DNA from: Escallonia rubra | Taxonomy: Eukaryota > Streptophyta > Magnoliopsida > Escalloniales > Escalloniaceae | Direction of reading: 5' to 3' | DNA: 64,000 bases | NCBI GenBank assembly: GCA_033065855.1 | Contig: JAVXUO010001844.1 | Location: 186,001-250,000, forward strand | In this document: in pieces, positions 12,471 to 23,884 of the stretch | How positions within the stretch are numbered: position 1 is the stretch's first letter | Layout: every line of letters starts with the position of its first letter | Program-made: the position numbers and the translations under genes | Notes under the pieces: model-generated | Database searches by the model: none | What the model was told of the DNA's origin: nothing | What the model saw: the letters and a program-made list of their open reading frames with translations, nothing else

Positions 12471-12477
12471 AAAATAG

Positions 12478-12996
12478 GCATGCAAAAGAGAACATTGAGT
12501 GACCGCCGGGTGGGATTCCGGCAGGGGAACGCTCCGATGCTTAAGTCAGAGATGGCTAACAACGTAGAACTCTGAAAAGCAATAGTACACAGTGTATATG
12601 TGTGTGTGAGCTTGTCCATACCTGAGGGGTCTGACCCCTTTATATAGTAGTGGGAAGAAGAGTCCTAGTAGGACTGGGTTACAAGCAAATCTAATTAGGA
12701 TCGTATTAAGATCCTAAAGGATCATGTGTTTATCCCTGATAAAGGAGTTAGAGTCCTTTTAGGATTCTTTTCAGAGACACATATGGCAAGTGCCAAATTA
12801 ACGATATCTTGATGGAGGGTTACGCGTCATCCCTGCCACGTGTCACCTCCAAATTGGAAGCATATTTTTAGCTATATCATATGCCTTCTGCTTCTACCAG
12901 CGTTAATGAAGCGGGTGGAAGCACACTTTTTCCACTCCAGAAAGCAAAATATGCCAAAATAGAATGGAAACTATTTTTTGACATTTCAAGTACTTA
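12478..12996 (-). mobile_element. LTR-like sequence of the Tat-lineage element
   Basis: Read on the minus strand, this carries a TATA box (tatataaagg, bases 12635-12646) within an inverted repeat ggggtc-agacccc. Downstream is a C/G-rich tail (ccggcggtcactcaatg) typical of the transcribed part of an LTR. It lies where a 3' LTR would be expected beyond the antisense gene, but no second copy is present in the window, so assignment is tentative. Confidence 0.35.
12635..12646 (-). promoter_or_regulatory. TATA box of LTR-like sequence
   Basis: The minus strand reads ctatataaagg immediately before a ggggtcagacccc inverted repeat, a common arrangement in plant LTR promoters. Confidence 0.45.
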
Positions 12997-13725
12997 AAGA
13001 CAGTTCTGTTCGGGCAGAGTTCTGCTCGGGCAAAAGTCTGTTCGGCCAAAGAGCATTCTGCTCGAGCAGAGTGCTCGGATAGAATTCTGCTCGGCCAAAG
13101 GTATTCTGCTCGGGTAGAGTGCTCGGACAGAATTCTGCTAGGGCACAGTCAAAGGCATTCGGCTCGGGCAGAATTGTGTTCGGCCAAAGACACTTTGCTC
13201 GGGCAGAGTGTTCGGACATGATTCTGCTCGGGTAGAATTGTGTTCGGCCCAAGATTGCTCGGACACGATTCTGTTCGGGCAGAATTATGTTCGGCCAAAG
13301 ACGCTCTGCTCGGGCAGAGTGTTCAGATACGATTCTGCGCTGGCAGAATTCTGTTCGGCCAAAGACATTCTGCTCGGACAGAATTCTACTACAGCAGAAT
13401 TTTGTTCGGCCAAAGACACTCTGCTCGGGTAGAGTGTTTGGACATGATTATGCTCGAGCAGAATTGTGTTCGGCCCAAGACATTCTGCTCGGGCAAAGTG
13501 CTCGGACACAATTTTGCTCGAGCAGAATGGTGTTCGGCCAAAGACACTCTGCTCGGGCAGAGTGCTCACACACGTTTCTACTCGAGTAGAATTGTATTCA
13601 GCCAAAGACACTCTGCTCGGGCAAAGTGCTCGGCCAAAGACACTCTACTCGGGCAGAATTGTGTTCGGGTAAAGTGTTCGGATACGATTATGCTCGGGCA
13701 GAATTGTGTTCGGCTCAGCTTCCAC
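12997..13725. repeat. Tandem array of about 62-66 bp units rich in a CTGCTCGGGCAG palindrome
   Basis: Units alternate the 12-bp inverted repeat ctgctcgggcag with connecting phrases such as agtgttcggacacgatt and aattgtgttcggccaaagaca. About a dozen imperfect copies run head to tail. A smaller set of the same motif lies at 16350-16460, on the other side of the antisense gene. The array keeps reading frames open on both strands only because the unit lacks stops. It belongs to the non-coding 3' region of the Tat-lineage retrotransposon. Confidence 0.9.
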
Positions 13726-13857
13726 GTGTCTCTTTGCAATAACTGCCTATGAGCGAGAAACTTTAAAATTTTAAAACTCCTCTTCTCTTTAGGTTGTGAC
13801 ACGTGGGGGGGGGGGAACGAACCGTTGGGTTCCCCAAGAGTCGGTTACTTGGAGTTT

Positions 13858-13870
13858 CTCTATAAGAGGA
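13858..13870 (+). promoter_or_regulatory. Possible TATA box for the antisense gene
   Basis: The sequence ctctataagagg lies about 130 bases upstream of the ATG at 13996, between the palindrome array and the antisense gene. Confidence 0.4.
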
Positions 13871-13995
13871 GACTTTCACTTCATTTTCACCTCACTCGAA
13901 TCATTTGGAAGCAATCTTCTCTTGAAGTAAGTCTCTTTTCTCTCATCTTTTTGTTCAGCACTTCTAGTTTCATAGTTTTGAGTTTAGTAGCAACT

Positions 13996-15985
13996 ATGTT
14001 TGAGTCTTCAGATAGTCTTTCTTCTTCCGAAGAAATCGTTAGAAATAGTTCATCTTCGTCCTCAGAACGAGTTCCAACTTCGGGAAGTGAAGTTGGTACT
14101 TCAAATCCACAACCACCACAGCCCTCAACTTCACAACCGTGTCTTCCTTCATCTTCCCAACCGTCGCACTCTTTACCTGCTAAAATGCTTTAGGAGATGC
14201 GAAGGACCAGGCTGAGGATAAAGCGAATCCTAAGCCTTGGTACACTGCCGATGAGAAGTCGAATAAGATGTCCACGGAAGATCTGTTGGTGTTGATTCGG
14301 GAATATCCTCTTCCCGAAAGTTGGTATGCTCGAGTTCCAGGTTTGCAAGAACCAGCTAACTATGGAACAAAATTCAAAACGGGGATATACGAGGAGGAGG
14401 TGAAGTCTGGGTATAGACTTCCTCTTCACCCTTTTGCTCTTAGTTTTTTCAAGCATTACCACATGGCTCCCAGGCAACTTGTTCTGAATGGTTGGAGAAA
14501 GTTGGTTGGGCTTATATATTTGGTCGAGACTTCAGGCTATAAACCAGGTCCAATAGATTTCATGAGAATCTTCTTTGAGATCTGCTTTGTCAAAGGAGTT
14601 GTCAATTGTCCCGGATGGTATTATATTCATAGCATGCAACGACTTGTGAAGGGCGGACAAAAATCCAACAAGGGTTGGTATTCCAGATACTTCTTTGTTG
14701 GCCGTCAAGATAAAGGGGAGTTACCCTTCGATAGAGACTGGAACCCTTACTGTAAGTATTTTGAAAACCCAGGCAAGCCTTCTCCTAACAACCTTACTAA
14801 GCACATTCTTAGCCATATCAAACTTCGATGAGGGCTTTCCATTGATGAGCCCCTTTCATAACAGTAGTTAGAGTGGGTGAAGATTATCCCCCGCAAGCTC
14901 GTTACAGCGGGTCTTTCGATTCCTCATCCTCCTCCTACTGTCCCTAGCGCGTCATCTACTGAGAATGTTCCTTTAGGTTCGCTTCGCATGGGTCTTTGGT
15001 TTTAACTTGGTTTTGATGTTTGTTTTTCGGACTGATTTCTTTTTCTTGCAGAAATGGCCAGCGGAAGTGGGAAATCACCACAAGGAGGCTTTCTTGGAGT
15101 TCTTCAAAAAGCCAAGGGGAAAAGAAAGGAAAAGCAGCCAAGTGTGGAGCTGCCCCTGTTCCAAAGAAGGCAAGGGTTACTCCTCCTGACCGGTCTTCAC
15201 CGATTGTTGAAGGAGTGTCCATAGATGAGGACCCCATCTTCCGAACCAGATGGACCCTCAGGCGTGATGACATTGGGATGCCAGACAGTCAAATCTCGGA
15301 GCAGCACCTACTTCATGGAGTTCTTCCTCGAGACAAGGAGGTTTTCCATAACCAGACTCATGAGACCTTTGCCTGTTCTTTTGCTCAGGTTGTATACACA
15401 GTTATATTCTTTCTTTCAATTAGTTTTTATTTTCGCCTTCAACATTCATTTAGCTGATCGTTCCAACCTTTATTCCAGATGTACGTTAACGGGTCTACAA
15501 TGTTGTCTCGCTTTGAGATGGCGAGGCAGGTGGCAGCTGATGAAGCTCAACAGAGAGGGATGCCATCAAATAGGCAAATGAGGCCACCCATCGTGCCGAA
15601 GATCTGAGCAAGAAAGAGGCTGACTACCTCGCTCAGATTGAGACTCTGGAGAGGAGATTGGAAAGGGGCAAAGAGGAAGATAGAATAAGAGGCGAAGAAG
15701 GAGGAAGATGCTCGAGACCAAGGCATCTGCGACTTTCTTGATGGAAATGCTAGGGATGAATGGCTGAAGAAGTGGATGGATAACGGCCTAGAGATTTACG
15801 AGCTGGGCTTGGCGAAGGCCAAGGAGATGTTCGCTGAGCGCTTTCATGACATCCCTTTGGATGATTTTGTTCTGCCTGTTGTGGTGTCTCTATCTGGAGA
15901 GACTGTTATGCCATTGGAGGCCGGAGATGCTGCAGCTTCCCATCATCCAGGGGAAGGTCCTTTTGGTGATGCCCCCGAGCCTTAG
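13996..15985 (+). pseudogene. Antisense gene of the Tat-lineage retrotransposon (gypsy-type putative transposase domain)
   Basis: This plus-strand gene lies antisense to the gag-pol that ends at 16663. It starts with ATG at 13996 and a serine-rich N-terminus. A frame slip near 14190 leads into a 187-codon frame (14268-14831). That frame carries the pattern of the plant 'putative gypsy type transposon' domain (Pfam Transposase_28): ESWYARVPG, then PLHPFALSFFKHYHMAPRQL and GWRKLVGLIYL. Coding-like sequence continues with three stops to about 14990. A probable intron (to 15051, ttcttgcag) and second exon (15052-15388) follow. A second intron and a last exon with a coiled-coil-like charged stretch run from 15479 to 15985, with another slip near 15600. 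Tat-lineage elements such as Retand are known to carry antisense frames here; their role is unknown. Confidence 0.65.
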
Positions 15986-16349
15986 ATTTAGCCTTTGTAT
16001 CTAGGCTCTCTATTTTAGACTGAGTACTTTGGTGCCCTTTCAAAGGCTTTTTGTAAAACTCTATTTTTTTTTATTTCATGGCACTTTGTTTCACTATGTG
16101 TTTCTCGTGGTTTATATTACCATTCACACAACATTATTTACTTTTACTTTAACACAAACTCTTTATTCGTCACTTAAAGAGTTGGTAAAGAAGTCGAGCA
16201 CCCTTGCTCAGCTAAGTTTCGAAAAGACAAAAGTAGAATTGGAGTGACGATGCCCCCATTAACCTTTGTCGTTTCACGGTTTAGATCTATAGCTAATCTA
16301 TTTGGCATATCCTCACTTGTGTTTTTGTAAAGAAGCAAGAGTGTGACAC

Positions 16350-16460
16350 CCTGCACGGGCAGAGTGTTCGGGCATCATCCTGCTCGGGCAGAATGTTTTG
16401 TCTAAGTTCGGCACTCTGCCCTGGTAGAGTGTTCGGTGGATATTCAGCTCGGGCAGAATA
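16350..16460. repeat. Second, short block of the gctcgggcag motif
   Basis: Several copies of the gctcgggcagagtgttcgg phrase lie between the antisense gene and the pol stop. They match the array at 12997-13725. Confidence 0.75.
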
Positions 16461-16662
16461 TCTGGCTAAGTTTGTACCACATTACAACAATGCTTAGAAA
16501 AATAACTTTATTGCTAGAGCAAAAGATAAAGTTTACATTGGATTGCTTAACAACCCATTTATTAGAAAAATCTGCTAAAGACTATTCTAGAAATTTGGGG
16601 TATGACAAAGTCTGAGCCCCTTATCTCCCCAAAAAAGAAGTGTCTTGCCTCGAGGCAAGATG

Positions 16663-17821
16663 CTACTGGTAGTACCTGCGTAAGTTCTCAGCATTCCAAG
16701 TACGAGGGATGGGATCTCCAGAAAGTGTTCCTAGTGTATGGGCACCCGGTTTGAGTACCTTTATAGCATGGTAAGGTCCTTCCCAATTCTGAGATAACTT
16801 TCCCGTCGCAGCCTTTGGGTCGGATACTTCTAACTTGCGAAGAACCAAATCTCCCTCTTTAAACTGTTTGTACCGAACTCTCTAATTGTAATAGTGTGCG
16901 ACTCGTTGTTTTATAACAATGGATCGTTCATGGGCTTGAGTTCAAGCTTCTTTTACCAAATCAAGATTCGCTCGGAGTCCAACTTCGTTATCTGCTTCAC
17001 TGAAGTGCAAGGCCCGTATCATTGGAACTCATATCTCAATAGGCAACATTGCTTCTGTTCCATAGCAGAGTAAGAAAGGTGTTTCTCCCGTGAGCGAATG
17101 TGGAGTTGTTCGGTAAGCCCACAGCACCTTGGGGAGTTCGTCAACCCATGTGCCCTTGGCCTCGTCCAATCTCTTCTTCAATCCTTGTAAGATGCTTTGA
17201 TTCATATTCTTGGTCTGACCATTGGACAGCGGATGGGCGACAGAAGTGAATCTTAAATCGATCGAGAGATTTGTGCAGAAGGTTTGGAAGTTACTGTTGT
17301 CGAACTACTTTCCGTTGTCAACAACCAGAGCTTTTGGTACTCCAAAATGGCAGACTACATTCTTCCAAAATGGCAGACTACATTCTTCCAAAAGAAGTCT
17401 TCACATTTGGCCAAAGTAATGGTCACCAGAGATTCTGCCTCAGTCCATTTCGTGAAGTCGTCTATTGCCACGATTACAAATTGTCGTTGACCAGATGCTA
17501 ATGAAAACGGGCCTCGAAAATCCATTCCCCATATGGCAAAAGGATCGGAGAAATGATCAAAGTCAAAGGAGCGACTGGTGTATGAGATACTAGAGCAAAC
17601 TTCTAACACTTTTCGCACCTTCGTGTGAATTCGATGGCGTCCTTCTGCATTGTAGGCCAATAATATCCTTGCCTTATGATTTTCTGAGCTACTGTCCTCC
17701 CTCTAAGATGCTGACCACATATCCTTTCATGCACTTCTTGCAACGCGTATAAGGATTCTGATGGGCATAAGCATCTGAGGTAAGGAAGGCTGAAGGATTT
17801 CTTGTACAGTATTCCTTCCAC
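16663..17821 (-). pseudogene. Tat-lineage polyprotein: integrase
   Basis: Minus-strand reading shows the zinc-binding end (RRCEKC near 17610), then WGMDFRGPFSLASGQRQF at about 17530 and IDDFTKWTEAE, the start of the integrase core. The C-terminal tail DPKAATGKLSQNWEGPY and GDPIPRTWNAENLRRYYQ ends at a stop at 16663. A tandem duplication of about 20 bp (aaaatggcagactacattct) at 17343-17385 breaks the core, and several other frames are shifted between 16850 and 17350. The gene is dead but almost full length. Confidence 0.8.
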
Positions 17822-17854
17822 TAATGCATATCGGGCAGCTTTGACACGAAGATT

Positions 17855-18397
17855 TCATGCTTCATGTCTTTCATTTGGAAATTCGCCCGTAGAAAAATAT
17901 TTGACTATTGGGTCCATCCAACAGGGTTCTTGATCTACGACTTCAATATCAGTTTGAGAACTGATGCTACGATCTTTGAGGAATTCGAGGTAGACCAAGC
18001 GCCAGACATCTGTTACTTTGGTGGAAGCGAGTCTTGATAATGTATCTGCCTGAATGTTCTGATCCCGGGGAATTTGATTAATGGTGAAGTTTCTAAACTT
18101 CGATGCCAAATTCTTGACTAACTGGAAATACTAAGCCATTCGCTCGTCTCTAGCCTCGTAATCTCTTAAGACACGATTGACCACCAGTTGGGAATCACTA
18201 TGAACCGATAGTGAGTCCACCTTCAAAGCATGTGCCAGTCTTATTCCCACAAGAAGAGCTTCATATTCTGCTTCATTATTTGAGGCTTGGAATCCAAAGC
18301 GAAATGCATACTCAATAAAAAAACATATGGACTGATGAGAATGATACCCGCTCCACTGCTTCCAACGGTTGAAGAACCGTCTACATAAAGATCCCAA
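17855..18397 (-). pseudogene. Tat-lineage polyprotein: second (archaeal-type) RNase H
   Basis: The segments NNEAEYEALLVGIRLA and SDSQLVVNRVLRDYEARD at about 18300-18140, followed by QIPRDQNIQADTLSRLAS at about 18080-18025, are the hallmark of the additional RNase H found in the Tat clade of Ty3/gypsy elements. The domain lies between the standard RNase H and the integrase, as expected. A stop near 18131 splits it. Confidence 0.75.
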
Positions 18398-18542
18398 GGA
18401 TCTGGGACTTAAGAAATCACCAATTGAGGGGGGTCTTCAAGCAATGTACACTTAACAATGAAGTCTGCTAAGGCTTGAGCCTTAATTACAGTGCGAGGTT
18501 TATATTATATATCAAACTCCCCCAACTCGACGGACCAATTCA

Positions 18543-18977
18543 CTAATCTTCCTGATGCATCAGGGTGCTCAGTAAAACCTTTCTAAGTGGTTGGTCCGTC
18601 AGAACGACAATGGTATGAGACTGAAAATACGGTCGAAGATGCCTAGCTGATATGATAAGGGCTAGTGCAATCTTGTCGATCTTCGGATATTTTGTTTCTA
18701 CATCTTGTAAGACTTTGATGAGATAGTAAATGGGTTTCTGGACTTCATCTTCTTCCCTGACCAAAATAGCGCTGACTGCAACCTCGGTGACCGAGAGGTA
18801 TAGAAACAAATCTTCTCCGGGAAGTGGTTTCAAGAGCAGGGGCGGAGAGCTTAAGTAAGTTTTAAGTTCTTCGAATGATTTCTGACAATCGTCCGTCCAA
18901 ACAAAATCTTTTGTTTTCCTGATGGCTTTGAAGAATGGTAGACATCGTTCAGCTGATCGAGCCATGAATCTTCCCAA
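18543..18977 (-). pseudogene. Tat-lineage polyprotein: RNase H linked to reverse transcriptase
   Basis: The 144-codon frame shows FVWTDDCQKSFEELKTYLSSPPLL and LYLSVTEVAVSAILVREE, then the LRPYFQSHTIVVLTDQPL pattern, the canonical RNase H segment after a gypsy reverse transcriptase. It joins the transcriptase segment on its upstream side after one frame break near 18980. Confidence 0.8.
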
Positions 18978-18989
18978 GGCTGCGACCCT

Positions 18990-19802
18990 TCATGTCAACT
19001 CTTGCACTTGTTTGATGGTTTTTGGGGACGTCATGGTTTGGATGGCCTTGATCTTCTCTGGGTTTTCCTCAATTCCTCGTTGAGAAACCATGATGCCCAA
19101 AACTTTTCCTGATGCAACCCCGAAAGCGCACTTGAGTGGGTTCAGCTTCATTTTGTACTTTCGAAGTATGTCGAAAGTTTCCTTTAAGTCTTTAACATGG
19201 AATTCAGACTTGATACTTTTGACGAGCATATCGTCAACGTACACTTCCATATTTTTCCTGATTAAGTCTCAAAAGATCATGTTCACTAGGCGATGGCAAG
19301 TTACACCGGCGTTCTTGAGTCCGAATGGCATTACTTTGTAACAATATAGGCCTCTCTCTGTAATGAAAGATATTTTGGAGACATCATCCTCGTGCATCAT
19401 AATCTGGTTATAACCAGAGTATGCGTCCATAAAGCTGAGCAATTCATGGCCCGAAGTAGCATCAATAAGGAGATCAATCCTCGAGAGTGGGTAACTATCC
19501 TTCGGGCATGCTTTGTTGAGATCCGTGTAATTGATACAAATTCACCATCTGCCACCCGATTTAGGAACAATGACAACATTGGCGATCCAATCAGGGTAGT
19601 AGATCTCTTCAATAAAATTTGCAGTCAAAAGTTTATCTACCTCTTCCTCAATCTTCTCTTGTCTTTCTGGTGCAAAGGTTCTTTTCTTCTGCTTGACAGG
19701 TTTCTTAGATTGATCAATATTTAGCCTGTGGGTAATGATTTTGGAATCAATCCCAGGCATGTCGGTGGCCGTCCATGCAAAGATATCCGCATAGGTTCCC
19801 AA
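18990..19802 (-). pseudogene. Tat-lineage polyprotein: reverse transcriptase
   Basis: The upstream part (19802-19542) reads DIFAWTATDMPGID and PVKQKKRTFAPERQEKIEEEVDKLL. The catalytic YVDDMLVKS motif lies at about 19240-19215, in a frame that continues to 18990. A shifted frame links the two (RISTKHARRIVTH region at 19600-19397). The fingers, palm and thumb order is complete, but at least two frame breaks exist. Confidence 0.8.
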
Positions 19803-19976
19803 TAGGTTCAGTAGCTCGAACTTAGTGTCTTCCTTGAGATTCGATCCTATTCAAACTGTCTTGTTTTCTTCTCCGGGACATACTTCAATGCTCACGAGAT
19901 CTTCAATTGGTTCACCCCTTTGCATCTTTGTATCTTCCCGGAGGTCTTCGATAATAAGTGCTTCCTTGTTCTTCGA

Positions 19977-20424
19977 TCAACATGAAGTCATGTAGCACTG
20001 ACGAGCTGTAGTCTGATCTCCTTTCACCTCTCCAATCCCGTGCTCTATGGGGAATTTCATCTTGAGGTGGTAGGTCAATACCACAGCCTGTAACTGATTA
20101 AGTGTTGGTCGTCCAAGTATTGCGTTGTATGCAGAGGGGACCTTTACTACCACAAAATCAAGCATCAGGTTGGCTTGTGTCGGAGGCGTACCGATCGTAA
20201 TTGGGAGTGCGATAATACATTCGACAGTAACTGGATGATTGGAGAATCCATACAAAGGTGTATCCATCTTTCGAAGACAGTCGGTCCGTCGAAATATTCA
20301 TCTTCTTGAACGCAACGTAAAATAAAACTTCTACGGAACTCTTGTTATCGATTAAAACATGCTTTACATCAAAATTTCCCTCTTTGATTATGATGACTAA
20401 TGGATCATCATGAGGAGTCTTCAC
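19977..20424 (-). pseudogene. Tat-lineage polyprotein: aspartic protease region
   Basis: Reading shows HVLIDNKSSVEVLFYVAFKKM at about 20355-20300, then AYNAILGRPTLNQLQAVV and KMKFPIEHGIGEVKGDQ. The usual catalytic D-x-G-S core reads D-N-K-S-S, so the glycine is lost. One frame shift separates the two halves near 20230. Confidence 0.7.
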
Positions 20425-20920
20425 ATCTTTTAAATCTTCGTCAGAAAAAGCTAGAGATCGTAACTACGGGCACAATCTTCATTTTCTTACTTGGGGGTTG
20501 GCTCGTTATGCATACTTCTATAGTTTGATCAGGGCTTGATGGTGAGAGTGTGAAGCAAATAATAACCCCCCAAATAGAGATGTTTTCCTGGGTTTTCTTC
20601 AACTGTCTCAGAACTTCATCATCCGGAGGATCTTGAGAAAAATAAGGGGTCAAATATAGCTAGATAGGGGATGGTCTAGTAAACTCGGCCTGATCGGGTT
20701 AGGTGGGATACCTTGGCATTGGGCTGAACATAAAGCCTATTTCTTCGTCATATTCTTCCTAGGCAGTGAAGGTCTCGTCTTCCATCAACTCCTTCCATGT
20801 AATAACATCAAAAAACTGCGGCAGAGAATCACACACTGAAGCTGACTGAACTTGTTGGCTGGCTGGAACAATAAAGACAGTCGGATCTATAATTGGTTGG
20901 TTATCACCAATGAAATTAAC

Positions 20921-21518
20921 CAGGGACGGAGCTAGGAAGTCCAACCGGGGAGGAGGGGGGGGGGGGACCAAAATGTCATAAAAAAAAATTAACGGCTAAC
21001 ATAAAGAATTCGCGTCAAGATTGAATACGTTAAATACAAAAAAAAAATTATAGTGATTTATTTAACTTGTAAAGTTAGTCAACAATAAACTACTAATCTT
21101 ATATGATAGAAACTTTACTCTTATTATATATATGTATTATTAGTGTGATTACCAATTGTATGATGACAATAGTCACGTATAAGTTAACATATTATAAGAA
21201 TTTAAATTAAAAAAGAAAAAAGAACTAACCTTGATATATTAGTGTTTACTTTAAAATTTGGAGATTTAGAATTTGGAAGAATGAAGATAGACAAGGGAAC
21301 GAGAAAGATAAAGACTACGATGACTAGTGGCACAAAAAGTAAAAAAACATTACAAAATGAAATCTAATACATTGAATAATTAAAATGGTGGCATTTTAGT
21401 AAATATTATAAACATAACTACCTATTATTTAAAACAACTAAAAAAAATTTCTCAAACTTTGGGGGTGGGGGGGGGGGGTGCCATGCCCCCCCTTGGTCAT
21501 GCTTGGGCTCCGCCCCTG
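20921..21518. mobile_element. hAT-type MITE, CAGGGG(C/A)GGAG family, inserted in the Tat polyprotein
   Basis: The ends are cagggacggagctagg and tgggctccgcccctg, forming terminal inverted repeats. Flanking both is a perfect 8-bp duplication, aaattaac (20913-20920 and 21519-21526), which identifies a hAT-type insertion. The interior is AT-rich with G-runs near each end and encodes nothing. It splits the linker between gag and protease. The element at 33105-33683 is a relative. Confidence 0.88.
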
Positions 21519-21587
21519 AAATTAACCATGTGAGATGGTAAGGGTTCTTTATGGACATTAGGCTTGGAAAGAGGGGAGACTTCGCCC

Positions 21588-22720
21588 TTATCGATAAGGT
21601 CTTGGATGACGTGTCTGAGCATTATGCACCTCTCTATCGGGTGTCCCTTTCGTTTGATGATAAGCACAAAAGGCTTGAATATCGTATCCTTCCGGTATTA
21701 CTGCTAGCTTAGGGATAGGTGTTAGCTTGGATATCATACCTTTCCTTAACAATTGTCCAAATACTTTGGGCACCAGCATATTCAACAGCGTGAACTTCCT
21801 CCTAGGCTCTGCAGCGGCCTCCCATGACACTGTCTGGGGTTCTTGCACATTAAGAACACTTTTGACTATGACTGGCTTAGGTTGTGCAATAGAGATCCTT
21901 GATCCTTCTCGATATACCCCTAGCTTCGATTCATGAGAGATGGTTCCTTTGTTGATGGCATCTTTTATTTATACGAGGGATCCCATAAGCGCCTTAAATG
22001 AAGTGCGGCAGTGACCAAAGATACAGTCATGGTATATAGGGAGCAGATTAAATCTAACGATATTCACTTGCTCCTTTTCCTTAGGATGGTTCAGCATCTG
22101 AGCGGCCTTATTCATCCATCTCATAATAAAGTCAGACACTGACTCTCTCGGTTCTCGTTTGGTAGTTTTTAGATCTGTTCGGGTAATGTCCAAGTCGAAA
22201 TTTTACTGATATTGTTTCACAAACTCTTTCACAAGATTTCCCATGTCCAAACTCGGGCTTCGTCTAACGTGAGGAACCAATGAGAAGCGGCTTCCGTGAG
22301 AGTACGGTGAAACAACTGTATCAGCTGGTTTTGATTAATTCCGTATGGGGCTAACGCTCATATGTACATCTTGGTATGAATTTTGGGGTCTGTGGTCCCA
22401 TTGAATTTGTCCACCTCTGGCATCTTGAACTTAAGGGATAATCTATCCTCAGGGTTCAAGGTCAGGGCACTGAGGTCTAGAGGGTCCTGGTGATTTGGGA
22501 TTCGAGCACCACTAGTTTATCTTTCCACTCCGAAACTACGGCTTTAACTTCTTCATCCTCGAACTCATACTGCCAGTCAAACTCCAGACCCTTCTTTTTG
22601 GTCATCCTTCTTATCTATTCTAGCTTCATCCTCTTGCTCTTAATGCCTCTCCTCTTGAGGTTGTCTATTTCTTTGGCTGTTCTAGATTGCTGATTTGCCA
22701 AGGCAGCAAAATCATTCTGA
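21588..22720 (-). pseudogene. Tat-lineage gag
   Basis: On the minus strand the pattern KFKMPEVDKFNGTTDP appears at about 22430-22385. FHRTLTEAASHWFLTLDEA follows at about 22310, and then the REPRESVSDFIMRW segment at 22150-22105. Downstream is KLAVIPEGYDIQAFCAYHQTKGT (about 21690-21640), the zinc-knuckle-like C-x-YH motif. These are the standard gag landmarks of this lineage. Several stops and one frame shift interrupt it. A coding-like stretch upstream to 22720 (ALANQQSRTAKEIDNLK) is the probable N-terminal part. Confidence 0.7.
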
Positions 22721-22994
22721 AAATCCTTCTATAATTCACTGAGAATTCAGACCATGTCTGGTATCTACAGGAATTCTTCAGCTTTTGGGGTTTGTGAGAG
22801 CTTTCCTAATGAGTCCCGATACCAACCACGCTTAGCTAGCCTTAACTGTGTAGAGAAATTTTTTGAAAATTTAATCACACAAACCACATAGATCGAGCTG
22901 ACAGGTTTATGCCCTATGGGGAAAATCTTTTGGTTATCAGGCATTTTTCGGATGTTCAAAAGTTGAGGGGTAGGATTGACTAATTAACCATACA

Positions 22995-23400
22995 GTTATC
23001 CAGGGAGGAAAACAGGCCGGTTGGTCAGTGAAGTTAGGATATTATTTCTGGAAATTTTCTAGGAGAAAAAGATTCTAACTAACCGTCCGGTCATCCGACT
23101 GAATAAACTGACCGGTTGGTCAGTGTGGTTAGGGTTTATTTATGGGAGAAAAAAGGTTTGGACTAACTGTTCGGTCACCCGGGTGGATAAACCGGTCGGT
23201 TGGTCAGTGTGGTTAGGGTTTATTTCTGAGAGAAAAAGGTACTGACTAACCGCCTGGTCACTAGGTGGATAAACCGGCTGGTTGGTCAGTGGGATGGACC
23301 AGGGTATAAACCAACCAGTTTTGAATTTTTTGAAGTAATGCACATACTAATTAACCGTCCGATTAGGAGCTCAGTGAGCCGGCTGGTTAGTCAAAGTCTC
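22995..23400. repeat. Imperfect tandem repeats with the accggttggtcagtg motif
   Basis: Four units begin at about 23012, 23110, 23195 and 23276, at spacings of roughly 80-100 bp. Each contains ccggttggtcagtg followed by gttagggtttatt in the middle copies. The array lies in the untranslated leader between the primer-binding site and gag. Confidence 0.8.
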
Positions 23401-23884
23401 CCCTCTTTTACGAGATTACCAGTTAGCTTATGGAATGTTGGTTGGTTTCCCTGCCAACACGCCATAGGCTAATGGGTATTCTCTTAACAAAGGGCAAAAC
23501 ATTGAATGGTCCGCGAGTGTGGTGTCTATCTTAACGCTGGTGTAAAGGTCACTTTATCGGCTCGACCGTACCATATACCTCCCTCCATAACTCATGTAGT
23601 TAATAATAGGCGATCATCAGTACGTGTACAAGCCGTTTAATATACCATGAGGCCCTTTTAGTACATGGCCATTGAGTTGAGGGTATAGCCGAAAGACCAC
23701 CTTGAGATCAAGAGGTCCAAGGCTTCAACCCTTACCCTCGAGTAGGTGGTTAGGGTAAGACGTGCGCATTTGTGAGGCATGAGATAAGAGCATAAGTACC
23801 ACAGTTATATCACATGCCACAAAATACATAGAAAATACAACATGGCTAAAGATCAATACAAAAATTTCAAGTCTAGTCTTCTTA

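Noticed and set aside
12997-13725. Regularly spaced repeats resembling a CRISPR array
   Set aside because: The intervening sequences are themselves repeated, there are no unique spacers and no cas genes. This is plant retrotransposon DNA.
13240-13752. A 170-codon plus-strand frame and several overlapping frames in both directions
   Set aside because: They translate a tandem repeat unit that happens to lack stops. The peptide is only a repeat of the same short phrase in shifting frames.
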